From the NCBI RefSeq assembly GCF_026151205.1, contig NC_087078.1, positions 4,851,675-4,915,674 of the forward strand: a DNA stretch of 64,000 nt, written 5' to 3'. The position numbers and the translations under genes were made by a program. The DNA is from Bolinopsis microptera (Eukaryota; Ctenophora; Tentaculata; Lobata; Bolinopsidae). This document shows, piece after piece, positions 11,401 through 20,241 of the stretch; within the stretch, counting starts at the first letter, position 1, and each line of letters begins with the position of its first letter. Under the pieces are notes generated by a model. That model had not been told where the DNA came from. It did no database searches and worked only from the letters and a program-made list of their open reading frames with translations.

Positions 11401-14067
11401 CGTGGGAGAGGTTGAAGAGATGAAGAACGCCATGGATTACTTCTTGGGAGCAGTGGACCCCGCCTGGAAGACCTGGAATAATAACAACTGGATCTGGCTC
11501 GGAGGAAGTGACTCGAACGAGGAAGGAATATGGAAGTGGTTGGATGGAGAGGTGGTTGAGGATTGGAACGTTCCATGGAGAACAAAGGCAGGAAAGGATA
11601 ACGCCGAGTACCTTAGCGATTCTAACGGACAACATGCTCTAGCCATCTCCAGATGGGGAGAGTTCGATGACTCCTTCCATGATAGCACGCAGAGGAAGCG
11701 ACCATTCGCCTGCCAGTGCCCCGGATCTTAGATGACCGAACTGTTAGAAACCACGGATTGCTTAACAGCTGAAAGACAATAGTATACGAGTTTAGACAAT
11801 GAGTTTTGGGTTTTATTTTTACCTATTATTTTATCAGCGTGATAAGTTTGCTTATCATTCCTATGTAATTTTAGTGGTTTGTTATTAAATGTATTATTGT
11901 TGAACATATTGTCCTCTCTTTGAGCGATTGTAAAATGATGTCATGACCATTGTATCAAAAATTGTGTTCGAATAATTTTCTCTGATCCTGATTAGAATAC
12001 CGGATCTGTTCAAGGAGATTACCGGTACTCTAATATTGTCCTCAAGTGAATAGTCCTGGTACTTTATTGTCCTCAGGGAATAGATCTGGTACTTTACTGT
12101 CCTCAGGGAATAGTTCTGGTACTTTACTGTTCTCAAGAGAATTAGAGAATAGTACTGATACATAAAATATGATAGCAAACATGGTAAAAACACATTGTTT
12201 ACAATAAATTGGACACGATCATAAAACATATAATCAAAAGCAGTAGATTTATATAGAATTTACAGGGGAGGGGGAGGGGACATGACACGTTTGGTTTTAT
12301 AACTGAACCATGTTTCATATTAGGTGCTGTTGTTTCCCGGGCGGTGTCGGTAGTTCTGGTGACCAATTTAAAAAAATATCAAGTCATGTACATAATTATA
12401 TGATTGAAATTTGATTGAAAGCCCTGGAATGTGTGTGTTTCTAATGGACTAATTCATCAGTACATACGTCATCAGCTAAAAAATATATATTGTCTACATT
12501 ATAATTAGTTTAAGAAAAAGTGTTATAACACCTTTTTTTTACAAACATTCCAGTACATTGTGCAAAAAGTTGGAGATTTACAATTTTGGAAGCTTGTAGG
12601 GATAGAGATCTGATATCGATCGTACATACTAAAAATACTCTAGCACAATTGTAACTGCAGTTTTACAGAACTCTAAATGCTTAATGGACACACTTGCAGG
12701 TACCACCCGTATTCACACTCAGAACTGAGTTTAGTCATTTTCCGATAATAGATTGGGGACGGGTTCTATAAACAAACAAACAAATACTCCTGCCCTTTTT
12801 AACTGCGGCAGTGAAATCCCGGCCGAAGGCCGGGTTACACTAGTACATTATAAGATCAAAGAATATTTAAAATAAACATTTTGTTAGCTAAGATCCCGGT
12901 CCCAATCCCGGTTAAATCCCGGTCCCGGTCTTAATCCTGGTCCCTGAGTCCCTGTCTATTAATCCCGGTCCCGGCACTTTTTTCTAGTACCGGGCCCGGC
13001 CAAAAAAGCGGGCCCGGTCGATCCTTGTCAATATACACATATATGATACAAAGAAAACTACATTTACGGACGTGAGGAGAGTTAGGACTCCTCAATAACT
13101 ACATTAAATACATTCCTTCTGTAACGTCCTCAATAAATGTAATAGATTCGTAGTGTTGTAATTAGTTTAAAACAATACCTTGATGCAAACGAGAAGAGAG
13201 AAGGGGAAGGTGAGAAGGATGATCAAGTAGGCGAATAACAGCAACAACTGTCCACACACTCCAATACTGGCCTCTGAAATTAAAATTCCTATTAAAGTAT
13301 TAACAGATTAACTCGAAATCTTGCCCCAGCTATAGTCATACTGTCATAATTAGGGTCGCTCAAAGTTTGGTTCGTCCAAGAAAAGAATAATCAGCTAAAT
13401 GACCAAGAGGGTGATTTAGAAAGCGTGATGCGGCAACAGTTCTATCTCTAAAGATTCGCTATGTATGATTGCAAATTAAATTGTCTCTAATTCATGATTG
13501 GAAGAATCCATGATCCCGTTAATCAACCACTGCTGGACATTTACAACAAGTATCACAGTGGGACTTGCCATTATTATGGTGTCTTGCTAGTATAGCATCG
13601 GTTGGATAGTGCATCTGAGCATTTTTAGAGATCCTCATCAGCTCGTCTGTTTCAGCGTTGTTAGCCTCATCGTCTATATCATCACTATCTGATAGTCTGG
13701 TGAAATGTTTAGCAGGGTGGTTATGCCGGGTATTGTGAGCTAGATGAGGTAGTCCGGGCTGTGGAAGAGGTAGTTCGGGCTGTGGAAGAGGTAGTCCGGG
13801 CTGTGGATGAGGTTGTCCGGGCTGTGGAAGAGGTAGTCCGGGCTGTGGAAGAGGTAGTCCGGGCTGTGGAAGAGGTAGTCCGGGCTGTCCTGGGTGTGAT
13901 ACCGACTTGGTAAGATTGGACCATCTTCTGCTTGATCGTGGTGCTTGGGCGTAGGACTTCTTGAAGCTGTCTAAATTGTACGTTCTGGACCCCTCTCTGG
14001 AGGGTGGTGGTATGCGGGGTACTGGTATTGAAGTGTCTGGATTCAGAGTCTCCTTTAACCGCTTCAT
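1054..14067 (-). CDS. Stomatin / MEC-2-like SPFH membrane protein, ten coding exon positions
   Basis: Exons in transcript order: 13569-14067, 13179-13273, 8289-8361, 8069-8151 (or 7869-7951), 7359-7468, 6729-6822, 5563-5618 (or 3334-3389), 2748-2826, 1551-1652, 1054-1209. The phases close exactly to 1347 nt (448 aa plus stop). The ATG at 14067 has an in-frame TAG 15 nt upstream. The first ~166 residues are Pro-rich and presumably cytosolic. The hydrophobic hairpin follows (LLLLFAYLIILLTFPFSLLV), then family hallmarks: VIQEYERAVIFRLGR, VDMRT..F.VPPQE, LTKDSVTVSVDAVVYFR, LLAQTTLRNILGTKSL, VERVEIKDVRLP, QRAMAAEAEA, LQLRYLQ-like and NSTIVFPVPVDL. Stomatins insert as a hairpin on the inner membrane leaflet, oligomerise and modulate ion channels; MEC-2 also has a long N-terminal extension. 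Intron 1 appears to use a GC donor (GCAAGT). A lectin gene and several transposon fragments lie in its introns. Confidence 0.93.
1680..2518. repeat. 35-bp minisatellite, about 24 copies
   Basis: The unit contains atcactattactaattacag followed by acgaggtactgattt. A common variant has gtaatg in place of gtactg. It lies in the last large stomatin intron and ends about 25 nt from the exon 1551-1652 acceptor. Confidence 0.95.
2836..2994. repeat. 43-bp minisatellite, about 3.7 copies
   Basis: The unit begins gttaaagtgagctacttgag. The array abuts the acceptor of stomatin exon 2748-2826 but does not include the AG. Confidence 0.9.
3334..3389 (-). CDS. Stomatin alternative exon 7b (duplicate)
   Basis: This is also 56 nt, from acceptor ttttaag to donor GTGAGT. 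It encodes STLDLATAPWGVVVERVE plus two bases. Relative to 7a, DPWG becomes APWG and the first residues differ. Splicing 7a to 7b would shift the frame, so only one can be used per transcript. Codons are intact and both splice sites are plausible, which argues against a dead copy. Confidence 0.86.
4036..4123. repeat. 12-bp tandem repeat
   Basis: About seven copies of gcttatttggct lie between alternative stomatin exons 7a and 7b. Confidence 0.9.
4640..5170 (-). pseudogene. LINE ORF1-like remnant
   Basis: Broken minus-strand frames give a coiled-coil stretch (MAVERVDKQNISLIAKQKTV near 5127-5065), then KVAEFLGEINEKTSLRDCCR, then DMAAQALRKAKLLRTKEG. This order (coiled coil, acidic linker, RRM-like segment with RVG) is typical of non-LTR ORF1 proteins. 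Several frameshifts and stops show it is dead. It sits in a stomatin intron. Confidence 0.55.
5387..5419. repeat. Poly-C tract (33 bp)
   Basis: An uninterrupted C homopolymer in a stomatin intron. Its length in the assembly is unreliable. Confidence 0.95.
5563..5618 (-). CDS. Stomatin alternative exon 7a
   Basis: This 56-nt exon runs from acceptor taactag to donor GTGAGT, entering in phase 0 and leaving with a two-base overhang. It encodes HSLDQATDPWGVVVERVE plus the first two bases of the Ile codon. It carries the canonical stomatin DPWG motif. The join to exon 8 gives VERVEIKDVRLP. Confidence 0.88.
6136..6210 (-). repeat. Interspersed repeat family G, copy 1
   Basis: In reverse complement this shares the ends GTATCACG..GACCCCCAC and GGGTCATACAACGTATGACA with 51668-51772 and 58195-58312. 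There is no coding sequence. Confidence 0.7.
6811..7278. repeat. 41-bp minisatellite derived from a stomatin 3' splice site
   Basis: About 12 copies (35-41 bp) begin tgtgctaatagtctgggaaa. On the minus strand the unit reads polypyrimidine-like tttcttttcccag followed by actattagcaca. That is the acceptor and first 12 exon bases of exon 6729-6822. Some copies have lost the AG (cccaattatt). Confidence 0.93.
7869..7951 (-). CDS. Stomatin alternative exon 4b (tandem duplicate)
   Basis: This is also 83 nt, from acceptor tttctag to donor GTTTGT. It encodes GICFHFPCMDEV followed by VDMRTISFDVPPQE. It differs from 4a at about eight residues, mostly conservative, and has no stop or frame damage. Including both copies would add 83 nt and break the frame, so the two should be mutually exclusive. 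Confidence 0.88.
8069..8151 (-). CDS. Stomatin alternative exon 4a
   Basis: This 83-nt exon runs from acceptor cgttag to donor GTACTT. It enters in phase 1 and leaves in phase 0. It encodes GLCFYLPCLDEV followed by VDMRTLSFAVPPQE, the early SPFH segment (family pattern G..F..PC.D....DLRT..F.VPPQE). Its twin lies 117 bp downstream at 7869-7951, with the same length and phases. Confidence 0.9.
8560..8820 (+). pseudogene. Penelope-like/retroelement C-terminal fragment
   Basis: The reading frame contains HLLDHGFRQREDF, a linker, then REHKYMQLLKTLKPLGIN. The spacing resembles the catalytic-Glu end of GIY-YIG-type retroelement endonucleases (E..wi..L.TL.P.GIN). A second relative lies at 20242-20548. 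The 5' part is absent. Family assignment is tentative. Confidence 0.45.
9205..9960. mobile_element. Non-autonomous TIR element, about 756 bp
   Basis: TATAAACCCCTCCGGG at 9205-9220 is exactly inverted at 9945-9960. No transposase frame lies between. It lies about 730 bp upstream of the nested lectin gene. Confidence 0.6.
9956..10137. repeat. Cluster of four hairpins inside an outer inverted repeat
   Basis: Consecutive self-complementary blocks lie at 9992-10030, 10032-10068, 10070-10098 and 10104-10129. An outer pair (TAACACATAACACCGG versus CCGGGGTTATGTGTGTTATA) brackets them. They could fold as a multi-arm cruciform or as RNA stems. There is no coding sequence. Confidence 0.7.
10150..10310. 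repeat. GC-rich CCCGGTCCCGG interspersed repeat, copy 1
   Basis: It begins gaccgggatcccggct, followed by nested CCCGGTC motifs and cagtgtcagagtta. It aligns by eye with 37163-37330 (same start, same cagagttaat tail) and resembles 12890-13025. The subterminal motif arrays suggest a hAT-like end, but no TIR pair or target duplication was found. Confidence 0.5.
10697..11731 (+). CDS. Secreted protein with two C-type lectin-like domains
   Basis: An intronless frame of 344 aa from the ATG at 10697 to TAG. A TTG two codons upstream is in frame but is not a likely start. The signal peptide is MIKNILVLLVLAVGLSNG. CTLD1 spans roughly residues 35-205 (C...F..A...C.....L, WVWAGLR, CDEPQC, GQWDD, YACDY). 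CTLD2 spans about 207-344 (TWESAKAACSAAGLNLAKV, WIWLGG, WKWLDG, WGEFDD, FACQC). Neither domain shows an obvious EPN or QPD calcium-sugar motif with the WND partner; QPDQ occurs in CTLD1. Carbohydrate binding is therefore uncertain, and adhesion, matrix or immune recognition are possible. The gene is nested in the stomatin intron 8362-13178 on the opposite strand. Confidence 0.92.
   Translation: MIKNILVLLVLAVGLSNGIERAISMTQIRGLKKLLKGLGDGIFATCNIVLFSEMVNYDEADNRCKNFDIGSGVGEEGNLVTINDEEKNQDLGILLELAYPEKQQPASKWTNTKWVWAGLRKVKNNGYSKKPPPYNGADWNWADKSNPNDFKKWMKNQPDQNALKQGKKGCDEPQCLQNQMRINHHGQWDDTYKFKLHPYACDYKGKYILSGEPKTWESAKAACSAAGLNLAKVRSVGEVEEMKNAMDYFLGAVDPAWKTWNNNNWIWLGGSDSNEEGIWKWLDGEVVEDWNVPWRTKAGKDNAEYLSDSNGQHALAISRWGEFDDSFHDSTQRKRPFACQCPGS
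12027..12135. repeat. 30-bp tandem repeat, about 4 copies
   Basis: The unit resembles ctggtactttactgtcctca followed by gggaatagtt. It lies in the stomatin intron 3' of the lectin gene. The open frame across it is a by-product of the repeat length being a multiple of three. Confidence 0.85.
12890..13025. repeat. GC-rich CCCGGTCCCGG interspersed repeat, copy 2
   Basis: Repeated ATCCCGGTCCCGG blocks spaced by AT-rich bases, ending ccggtcgatccttgtcaata. It is like 10150-10310 and 37163-37330 and lies in the stomatin intron about 150 bp from exon 13179-13273. Confidence 0.5.
13735..13890 (-). repeat. In-frame 21-bp coding minisatellite (QPGLPLP)n in the stomatin N-terminus
   Basis: About seven copies of a 21-bp unit encode the heptad QPGLPLP and variants (QPGQPHP, QPELPLP) in the cytosolic extension. 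The unit is a multiple of three, so length change keeps the frame. PxxP spacing could offer SH3-type contacts, but that is inference. Confidence 0.9.
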
Positions 14068-14369
14068 TGCCCCTTTTAGCTACGAGCAACTAGAACTCCC
14101 GGATTAAAAAGTACTTATCAAACAACCAAGTGGTGGTAAAAATACTGTGTTAATGGCACTATAGTTGCTCCACTGCCTTGTTTAAGTTTATTAACATTTA
14201 CGCGGAAAGAGCTGCACCATTGCACCAAAGTTAATGCAGAAAATTGTTTTTGCAGGTCTTCTCAGTTCTCGCAGGAGTTCAACATTTATGGAATAGCGTT
14301 TAAATATCTACATCTCTACTAGTACCTCCACCATAATATTTCAAATAGATAATGTTCCCTGTACATCTC

Positions 14370-14528
14370 AAACTTAATTTTAGTGTCTTGAAAAACAAAC
14401 ACTAAAATTAAGTTTAAGACGTGCAGACTACAGCTACACGTGAGGACTGCAGCTACACGTGCAGACTGCAGCTACACGTGCAGACTGCAGCTACACGTGC
14501 AGACTGCCTGACTGCAGCTACACGTGAT
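14370..14528. repeat. Hairpin followed by 20-bp E-box-containing repeats
   Basis: 14370-14415 is a 17-bp perfect stem (AAACTTAATTTTAGTGT) with a 12-nt loop. 14421-14528 holds about five copies of gcagactgcagctacacgt, each creating a CACGTG E-box palindrome. This lies about 350 bp upstream of the stomatin start codon, so a promoter role is possible but unproven. Confidence 0.6.
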
Positions 14529-14529
14529 A

Positions 14530-16320
14530 TGCCTCAACCTGCTTAAATATTTTTAAAGACCCCGCGTTCAGATCCTGAATTTTGGCAGATTGGCTAACAA
14601 ACGGAGGTTCTCATTGTTGGACACTTTGTTTGAGTGTTAATCTCGCAAAAACGACAAATAATACACATACTGATAAACATAGTTATTGTTATCATAATAC
14701 AAAAATACGAATTGCAAAAGACTACAGGCTAGGCTCCACGAGGTACAGTACAATCTAAAGTTGTCATGTATGCTAGTCTTACAAGCAGTTTATTTTATTT
14801 TTGCTACGTTGGTGCCAGTAGACAGGAGTATTGACAAAAGTGCAAAACGTGTTTATGAAAAAGTTGTACACATGCAGGCTTTATAATGTAATCAGGCATC
14901 ATTCATCAGTTGAATGGCTAATGACAAGGAAATATTTTATCATCCAACCTGTTGATGACAAATTCAACGCAAAATATATAATATGTTAATTCACATATAC
15001 ATTTTCTTGGACTTGTGATATTGCCAAGGGAGCAGTTTTCAAGTTTTTCCTAAAAAAGATTAATTGTCTGTAATTGTCAGATTTCTAAATTTCTACAGAT
15101 TTTTCAAGAAAACAAACAGTCTGAGGGAGGAGAATGCTAGATATGTTACAGGGAGGACAGGTTATGTCTGATTAATATCTGGGTAATGATTCAGCACAAT
15201 AACCTGACCTGTAAAAAACATTTTGGGTGATAATGGTAATATCATATTTAGTGGACCAGTTAAGAAAGTTAGTTTTACTTTTTAATGTGATTTTAACTTT
15301 GTAAATATCGCCAGCATTTAGAGTCACAAATGAAATAGTAATAGGTATTCTTATTGCAACCTGATTTGGAGGGTTGCCGTGTGAATCTCTTGGAGTCAGG
15401 TTTAGATGCACCTACGATAAATGCAAACTTTGAACTTCTCTTCCCCTTATTCTGATGAGAAGTTACCCCTTCTTCCGACATCTCATTGTCGAACAATCTT
15501 TGTCTATTTAGGGCGTCATTAGAGAAGACTTCATCAGAAAAGCTAGTTTTACTACCAAGCACAGACAAGGCTGCCATTAAATTCACGACGAGAAAATTTC
15601 ATGGAGTTGGTACTGACATGCAAATAAAAGTATTGGTTTACTTATTATCGACAATAAATTCATTATCTTTGATGACTTTACGTTTTGAAATTAATTGGAA
15701 TTTGCACAGGAAAATTAAAGAGCGCGGCTAATTGGATCTATTTTGCCTGATATGGTATGTCTGCATTCATAGGCTTTCAAGGCTGTCAAGGCGAGAGAAA
15801 TTGTTCGACAACCAATCGAAAAAGTGTTTTCATAATCTAATAGGAAAATAAACCTATTTCGATATTTGATGTCGCTACCAGATCATGGATAAGTTTATTT
15901 CTGTAAAATAAATGATTATTCACTTTGGTCGTCCAAAACACAGGGATCGCCTGGTCTGTTTATCTTTGATGTCTCTTCGGCGAAGGCGGGAGCTCAAAAA
16001 CAGAAACAAAGACTAGCAATGTTAACAAAGACTAGTCATGTGAAAAGATCTGGGTCATCTTTGCGAAAAAGACTTCTCAATCCCCAACTACATGCAGAAA
16101 ACAACACTTTAGTCATGCCACCAGAGGAACTGCAAATGTTTTGCTATGATTGGAAGTGAAACCTTATCATATCAATGGGGTTAAAATCAAACAAGCACCA
16201 GGAACTTGTTCTAGTTATAATCTAATTTATAAATTCATCTGTAAACTGTCCTTCGCCTTTCTTTGATGTTGGTCGTTCTGTCAGAACCCGCCATAAAAAG
16301 ATAAAAGAGTAACATAGAAC
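14530..16320. other. Intergenic spacer upstream of stomatin
   Basis: No exon-like frame with plausible splice sites or family motifs was recognised on either strand. The stretch is AT-rich unique sequence with short homopolymers and would contain the stomatin promoter and 5' UTR. Confidence 0.5.
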
Positions 16321-16335
16321 AAATCTTTATAAATT

Positions 16336-16450
16336 ACTAGCAGGAACCCGTCTAGCCCTAAAGTGGTGTCAAGACTCAAGAGACTAAAATAATTATTACC
16401 TATTTAATTCGCATTTTTGACACCTGCACTCGGGGGTCCAAATTTTGAGC
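16336..16450 (-). mobile_element. LINE fragment shared with 40690-40805
   Basis: agccctaaagtggtgtcaag and the following ~90 bp recur almost unchanged at 40700-40805. There they are continuous with a LINE reverse-transcriptase C-terminal frame (minus strand). This copy is only a short piece. Confidence 0.6.
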
Positions 16451-16900
16451 ACTAAAATTCTTATTCCTTGGCTAATGTTTTATTTTTCATGCTGATTTGA
16501 AGGCCATTAAAGCATTTGAACCAGTCAAAAAAGTTAAAGTTGTATATCTTTGACGGTTTTTTGCGGAAAGTCGTGTTAAAGTTGATGCCGTGGTGTCAGT
16601 AAAATGGTACGGATATATATATATATTTGAGACATTCAGTGAAACAGTAAAACACGAAATTCACATTAAGCTATCGATTGTGTAATCTTTACATGTCTCA
16701 TTCTGAAAGCAAGTTTATTAAAATAACTGTTCTATGAAGTAAATTAAAAACATGACAAAAATAGATCAATACTGAGATGGGAAATTTGTGAGTAAGTCTC
16801 ATTCAATCATAAGATATAAACAAAAGATGCAGAGGTGAAAGTAAACATCAAAATGCAAGTGTCTGTGGAAAGATTAATATTAAAGCATATCATATAAAGG

Positions 16901-17998
16901 TCAATTTTTTATTTCATTAAGAGCACTACGTTTATTAAGTCCTCCAAAATCACTGAGGGTCATAAGCTGGTTTTGCCAAAATGATTCTCTTTCTTTAGCA
17001 ACCCTACTTCTATCTTCTAAGGTTAAACATTTTATAAAATCTAGCTTTTCAAAAATAATAACCTCTATCTGATCGGATAACTCATTGTCAAACGTTTTTA
17101 AGGGCTCTTTGGTAAGGTTATGGAACTGGTTATCGTTAAAATGACAAGAAATTTCACAACTCCTAACCGCTTTCCTAATATGTGATTTGTGGTTCTGCCA
17201 TCTGGTCTTAAAATTGTTAACTGTGCTTCCTACTGAAGCACGTCTGCAGACTTTATCCCTTACTAGATAGCACACCCCTACTGTGTTGCAGTCTAGTTGA
17301 CCAATGATGTTAACAGTGTACCCCGAGTGGTAGCTCTGAGCTGTTTTTGATTCACAAATATACATTCTACAGGCTTTACATCTGGAGTTACAATGATAAC
17401 ATCCCCCCTCTTCTATACTAGTAGGCAGAGCCACATTTTCAGTGTTAGAGTTTAAAGCTATAACATTACTATCTTCATGATACTTACGATCTTCTGAAAG
17501 TTTACTCGGAACTAAAGTTTCTTTGATAGTTTTATTACCACGATATGAAACAAATACTTTACTAGGCTGGATCACAGACTTTAAAAGGGGGTCTAGGCCA
17601 AGGATAAATTTATTCTTGTTAACTATTTTACCAATTGGAGGTAAGTTAGGGTCAAAATCACAAACTAAAGGAAAACATCTTTCACTCTTCTTACTATTAG
17701 AGCTTGTAAGGTTTTTTGAAATCAGATCATCCCGTTTAAGTAACTCAACTTTCTCAAAGGATTTATGGATAAGATCTTTATTGTAATTCCTATCTTCTAG
17801 ATATTCACTAAATTCAATTTTACATTTCAAATACTCTTCTTCCTCTGAACAGTTTTTGAACACTCGATGTGCTACTCCATATGGAATATTCTCTGCTATG
17901 TGTGTAGGGTGGCAGGATTGTGGGAGTAAATAGCTATGGGCATCACTAGGTTTGCAGTACGTCCTAGTTTCTAGCTTGCAATTTTTCGAGTAATATAT
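16901..17998 (-). pseudogene. Penelope-like element: RT C-terminus plus GIY-YIG endonuclease, 5'-truncated
   Basis: The open frame runs from about 17998 to the stop at 16901 and has no 5' RT core. It starts in the PLE RT C-terminal signature (TYCKPSDAHSYLL, then SCHPTH and a VFKNCSEEEEYL helix). A Cys motif CYHCNSRCKACRMYIC leads into the endonuclease: GVCYLVRDKVCRRASVGST, RWQNHKSHIRKAVRSC, and the catalytic-Glu end RESFWQNQLMTLSDFGGLN. YVG is replaced by ASVG, so the YIG motif is degraded. PLEs are retrotransposons that use this endonuclease for integration. Truncation at the TA-rich boundary with the next element suggests nested or tandem insertion. Confidence 0.8.
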
Positions 17999-18389
17999 AT
18001 ATATTTCATGGCTGGACTTCTACACAATAAAAGAAAGCGGTTGTGATTAGATCTTCGAAAGTCTTTGCATCGTTTATTTACATCAATTCTGAGAAATTAT
18101 ATCATTAAAGTAACTACAACAAATACGAATCATATACAATTGAGAATAAATACAAACTAAAAGCAGTGGGAAAATCTGATGAACTGAAATTTAAAAAAGA
18201 AACTGAAAGCCGTTAAAAATGTACTCTTATCTTATCTCTTATCTAAATACTGATAACTGATTCTCGGAAAATCACTTAAAATCACAACAAAAACCTGTAA
18301 AATTTATACTTAAGTAAAAAATGTAATATGCACGTCTCTGGAATAATGGTATAACTAAATAAAATCTACAAAATATACTAAAACTAAAA

Positions 18390-19031
18390 CTAAGCTCCGG
18401 CAGATTTAAAAAGTAGATGGTTACTATCAAGGGTGTTCATACCCCCAAACCGTTCAAGGGTTTTCAATTGGGTCTGGTAGAACCCCTCTCTAGCTTCCAT
18501 AGCCTTTTCTTTGTCTGCTTTACTAATATTAGGCTCAAATACTAAAGCGTCTACTATAATGACAGAAAGGTGCTTACTAAGTGAGGAATTATAGGAGGCT
18601 ATGGTACTAAAATCTAAATCATGATCAATATCTAAAAAATGGTTAACTAATTTACAACTTCTTATACCTTTCTTTATGTGACTCTTATGGTTAGAGAATC
18701 TCTTAGGGAGATTTGAGGTAGTATAACCGACATACGACTGTTTACAAGTCTTACACTCCATTAAATAAATGAGGTTATAACTCTGACAAGATATATACTT
18801 AGTTATAGGGAAAACTTGTTTAGAATGGTGACTACTAAAATTGGAACAGGGGGACAGGAAATTTTGCTTACAAACATAACATTTACCACAAGCATGGCAC
18901 CCTGGGTCGACAGCCCCGGGAACCGCCCTTAGACTTTCGGAGTCTGGTTCCTGGATCTGGCTTGCAGTTGTTTCTCTCTCATTATCACAGTTTAAAGTTC
19001 CACTGGCACGGTACTTATTGTGTACAAGCAT
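18390..19031 (-). CDS. Penelope-like GIY-YIG endonuclease domain (left arm, frame intact)
   Basis: A 213-aa frame from the ATG at 19031. Zn-binding-like cysteines (CHACGKCYVC) precede the GIY-YIG core: NLIYLMECKTCKQSYVGYTT (GIY equivalent LIY, YIG equivalent YVG), KRFSNHKSHIKKGIRSC, and the C-terminal Glu segment EAREGFYQTQLKTLERFGGM. A full PLE would carry a roughly 500-aa reverse transcriptase upstream. It is absent here, so this is a 5'-truncated copy with a preserved endonuclease. Confidence 0.85.
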   Translation of the reverse strand: MLVHNKYRASGTLNCDNERETTASQIQEPDSESLRAVPGAVDPGCHACGKCYVCKQNFLSPCSNFSSHHSKQVFPITKYISCQSYNLIYLMECKTCKQSYVGYTTSNLPKRFSNHKSHIKKGIRSCKLVNHFLDIDHDLDFSTIASYNSSLSKHLSVIIVDALVFEPNISKADKEKAMEAREGFYQTQLKTLERFGGMNTLDSNHLLFKSAGA

Positions 19032-19135
19032 GCCACCGATAGTTTATATATATATATTATATATATGTTAAGTATAAGCACCTTCTCAACGTCGATCCGG
19101 CCCTGAAGAAGCTGGTACGGGCGGACAGTGTATTC

Positions 19136-19811
19136 GTGAGTCATCGAAAGAATCAAACTATCAGTGGCATGCTTGTACACAATAAGTATCGTGCCAGTGG
19201 AACTATAAACTGTGATAATGAGAGAGAAACAACTGCAAGTCAGATCCAGGAACCAGACCCAGAAAGTCTAACGGCGGTTCCGGGGCTGTCGACCCAGGGT
19301 ACTATGCTTGTGGAAATAGCTATGTTAGTAAGCAAAATTTCCTGTCCCGGCCTGTTCCAATTTTAGAATTCACCATTCTAAACAAGTTTTCCCTATTACT
19401 AAGTATATATCTTGTCAGAGTTATAACCTCATTTATTTGATGGAGTGTAAGACTTGTAAACAGTCGTATGTCGGTTATACTACCTCAAATCTCCCTAAGA
19501 GATTCTCTAACCATAAGAGTCACATAAAGAAAGGTATAAGAAGGTGTAAATTAGTTAACCATTTTTTAGATATTGATCATGGTTTAGATTTTAGTACCAT
19601 AGCCTCTTATAATTCCTCACTTAGCAAGCACCTTTCTGTCATTATAGTAGACGCTTTAGTATTTGAGCCAAATATTAGTAATTCAGACAAAGAAAAGGCT
19701 ATGGAAGCTAGAGAGGGGTTCTACCAAACCCAATTGAAAACCCTTGAACGGTTTGGGGGTATGAACACCCTTGATAGTAACCATATACTTTTTAAGTCTG
19801 CCGGAGCTTAG
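19136..19811 (+). pseudogene. Penelope-like GIY-YIG endonuclease (right arm, frameshifted)
   Basis: The inverted copy of 18390-19031. An indel in the Cys motif region (about 19290-19370) breaks the frame, so the CxxC cysteines are lost. The core resumes at 19437 (ECKTCKQSYVGYTT) and runs to the same C-terminus (KSAGA). It is nonfunctional as read. Confidence 0.85.
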
Positions 19812-20241
19812 TTTAAGTTTTTGTATTTGTAGATTTTATTTAGTTATACCATTATTCCAGAGACGTGTGTACACATTTTTTACTTTAGTATACATTTTAC
19901 AGGTTTATTTTGTGAAGTTAAGTGATTTTCTGAGAATCAGTTATCAGTTTTTAGATATGAGATAAGATAAGAGTTTATTTTTTCACATCTTTTAGTTCCT
20001 TTTTTAAATTTCCGTTCTGAAGATTTTCCCACTTCTTTTATTTTGTATATATTCTCAATTGTATATGATTCGTATTTGTTATAGTTGCTTTAATGATATA
20101 ATTTCTCAGAATTGATGTTAATAAAGGATGCAAAGAATTACGAGGATCTAGTCAAAACCGCTTTTTTTATTGTGTAGAAGTTCAGCAATGAAATGTATAT
20201 ATATAATATATATGTATATATCGTCTCGCTTTATATATTGT

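Larger units (their letters stand above)
18000..20200. repeat. Long inverted repeat made by two head-to-head Penelope-like 3' halves
   Basis: The arms are about 18008-19043 and 19158-20190, with a spacer of about 115 bp. Coding and 3' non-coding parts both match, ending in ttctacacaataaaa on the left and its inverse on the right. Both ends are flanked by TA dinucleotide runs. The arms differ by scattered substitutions and small indels. Confidence 0.88.

Noticed and set aside
11282-11688. Minus-strand frames under the lectin gene
   Set aside because: Shadows of the strongly biased lectin coding frame; no independent features.
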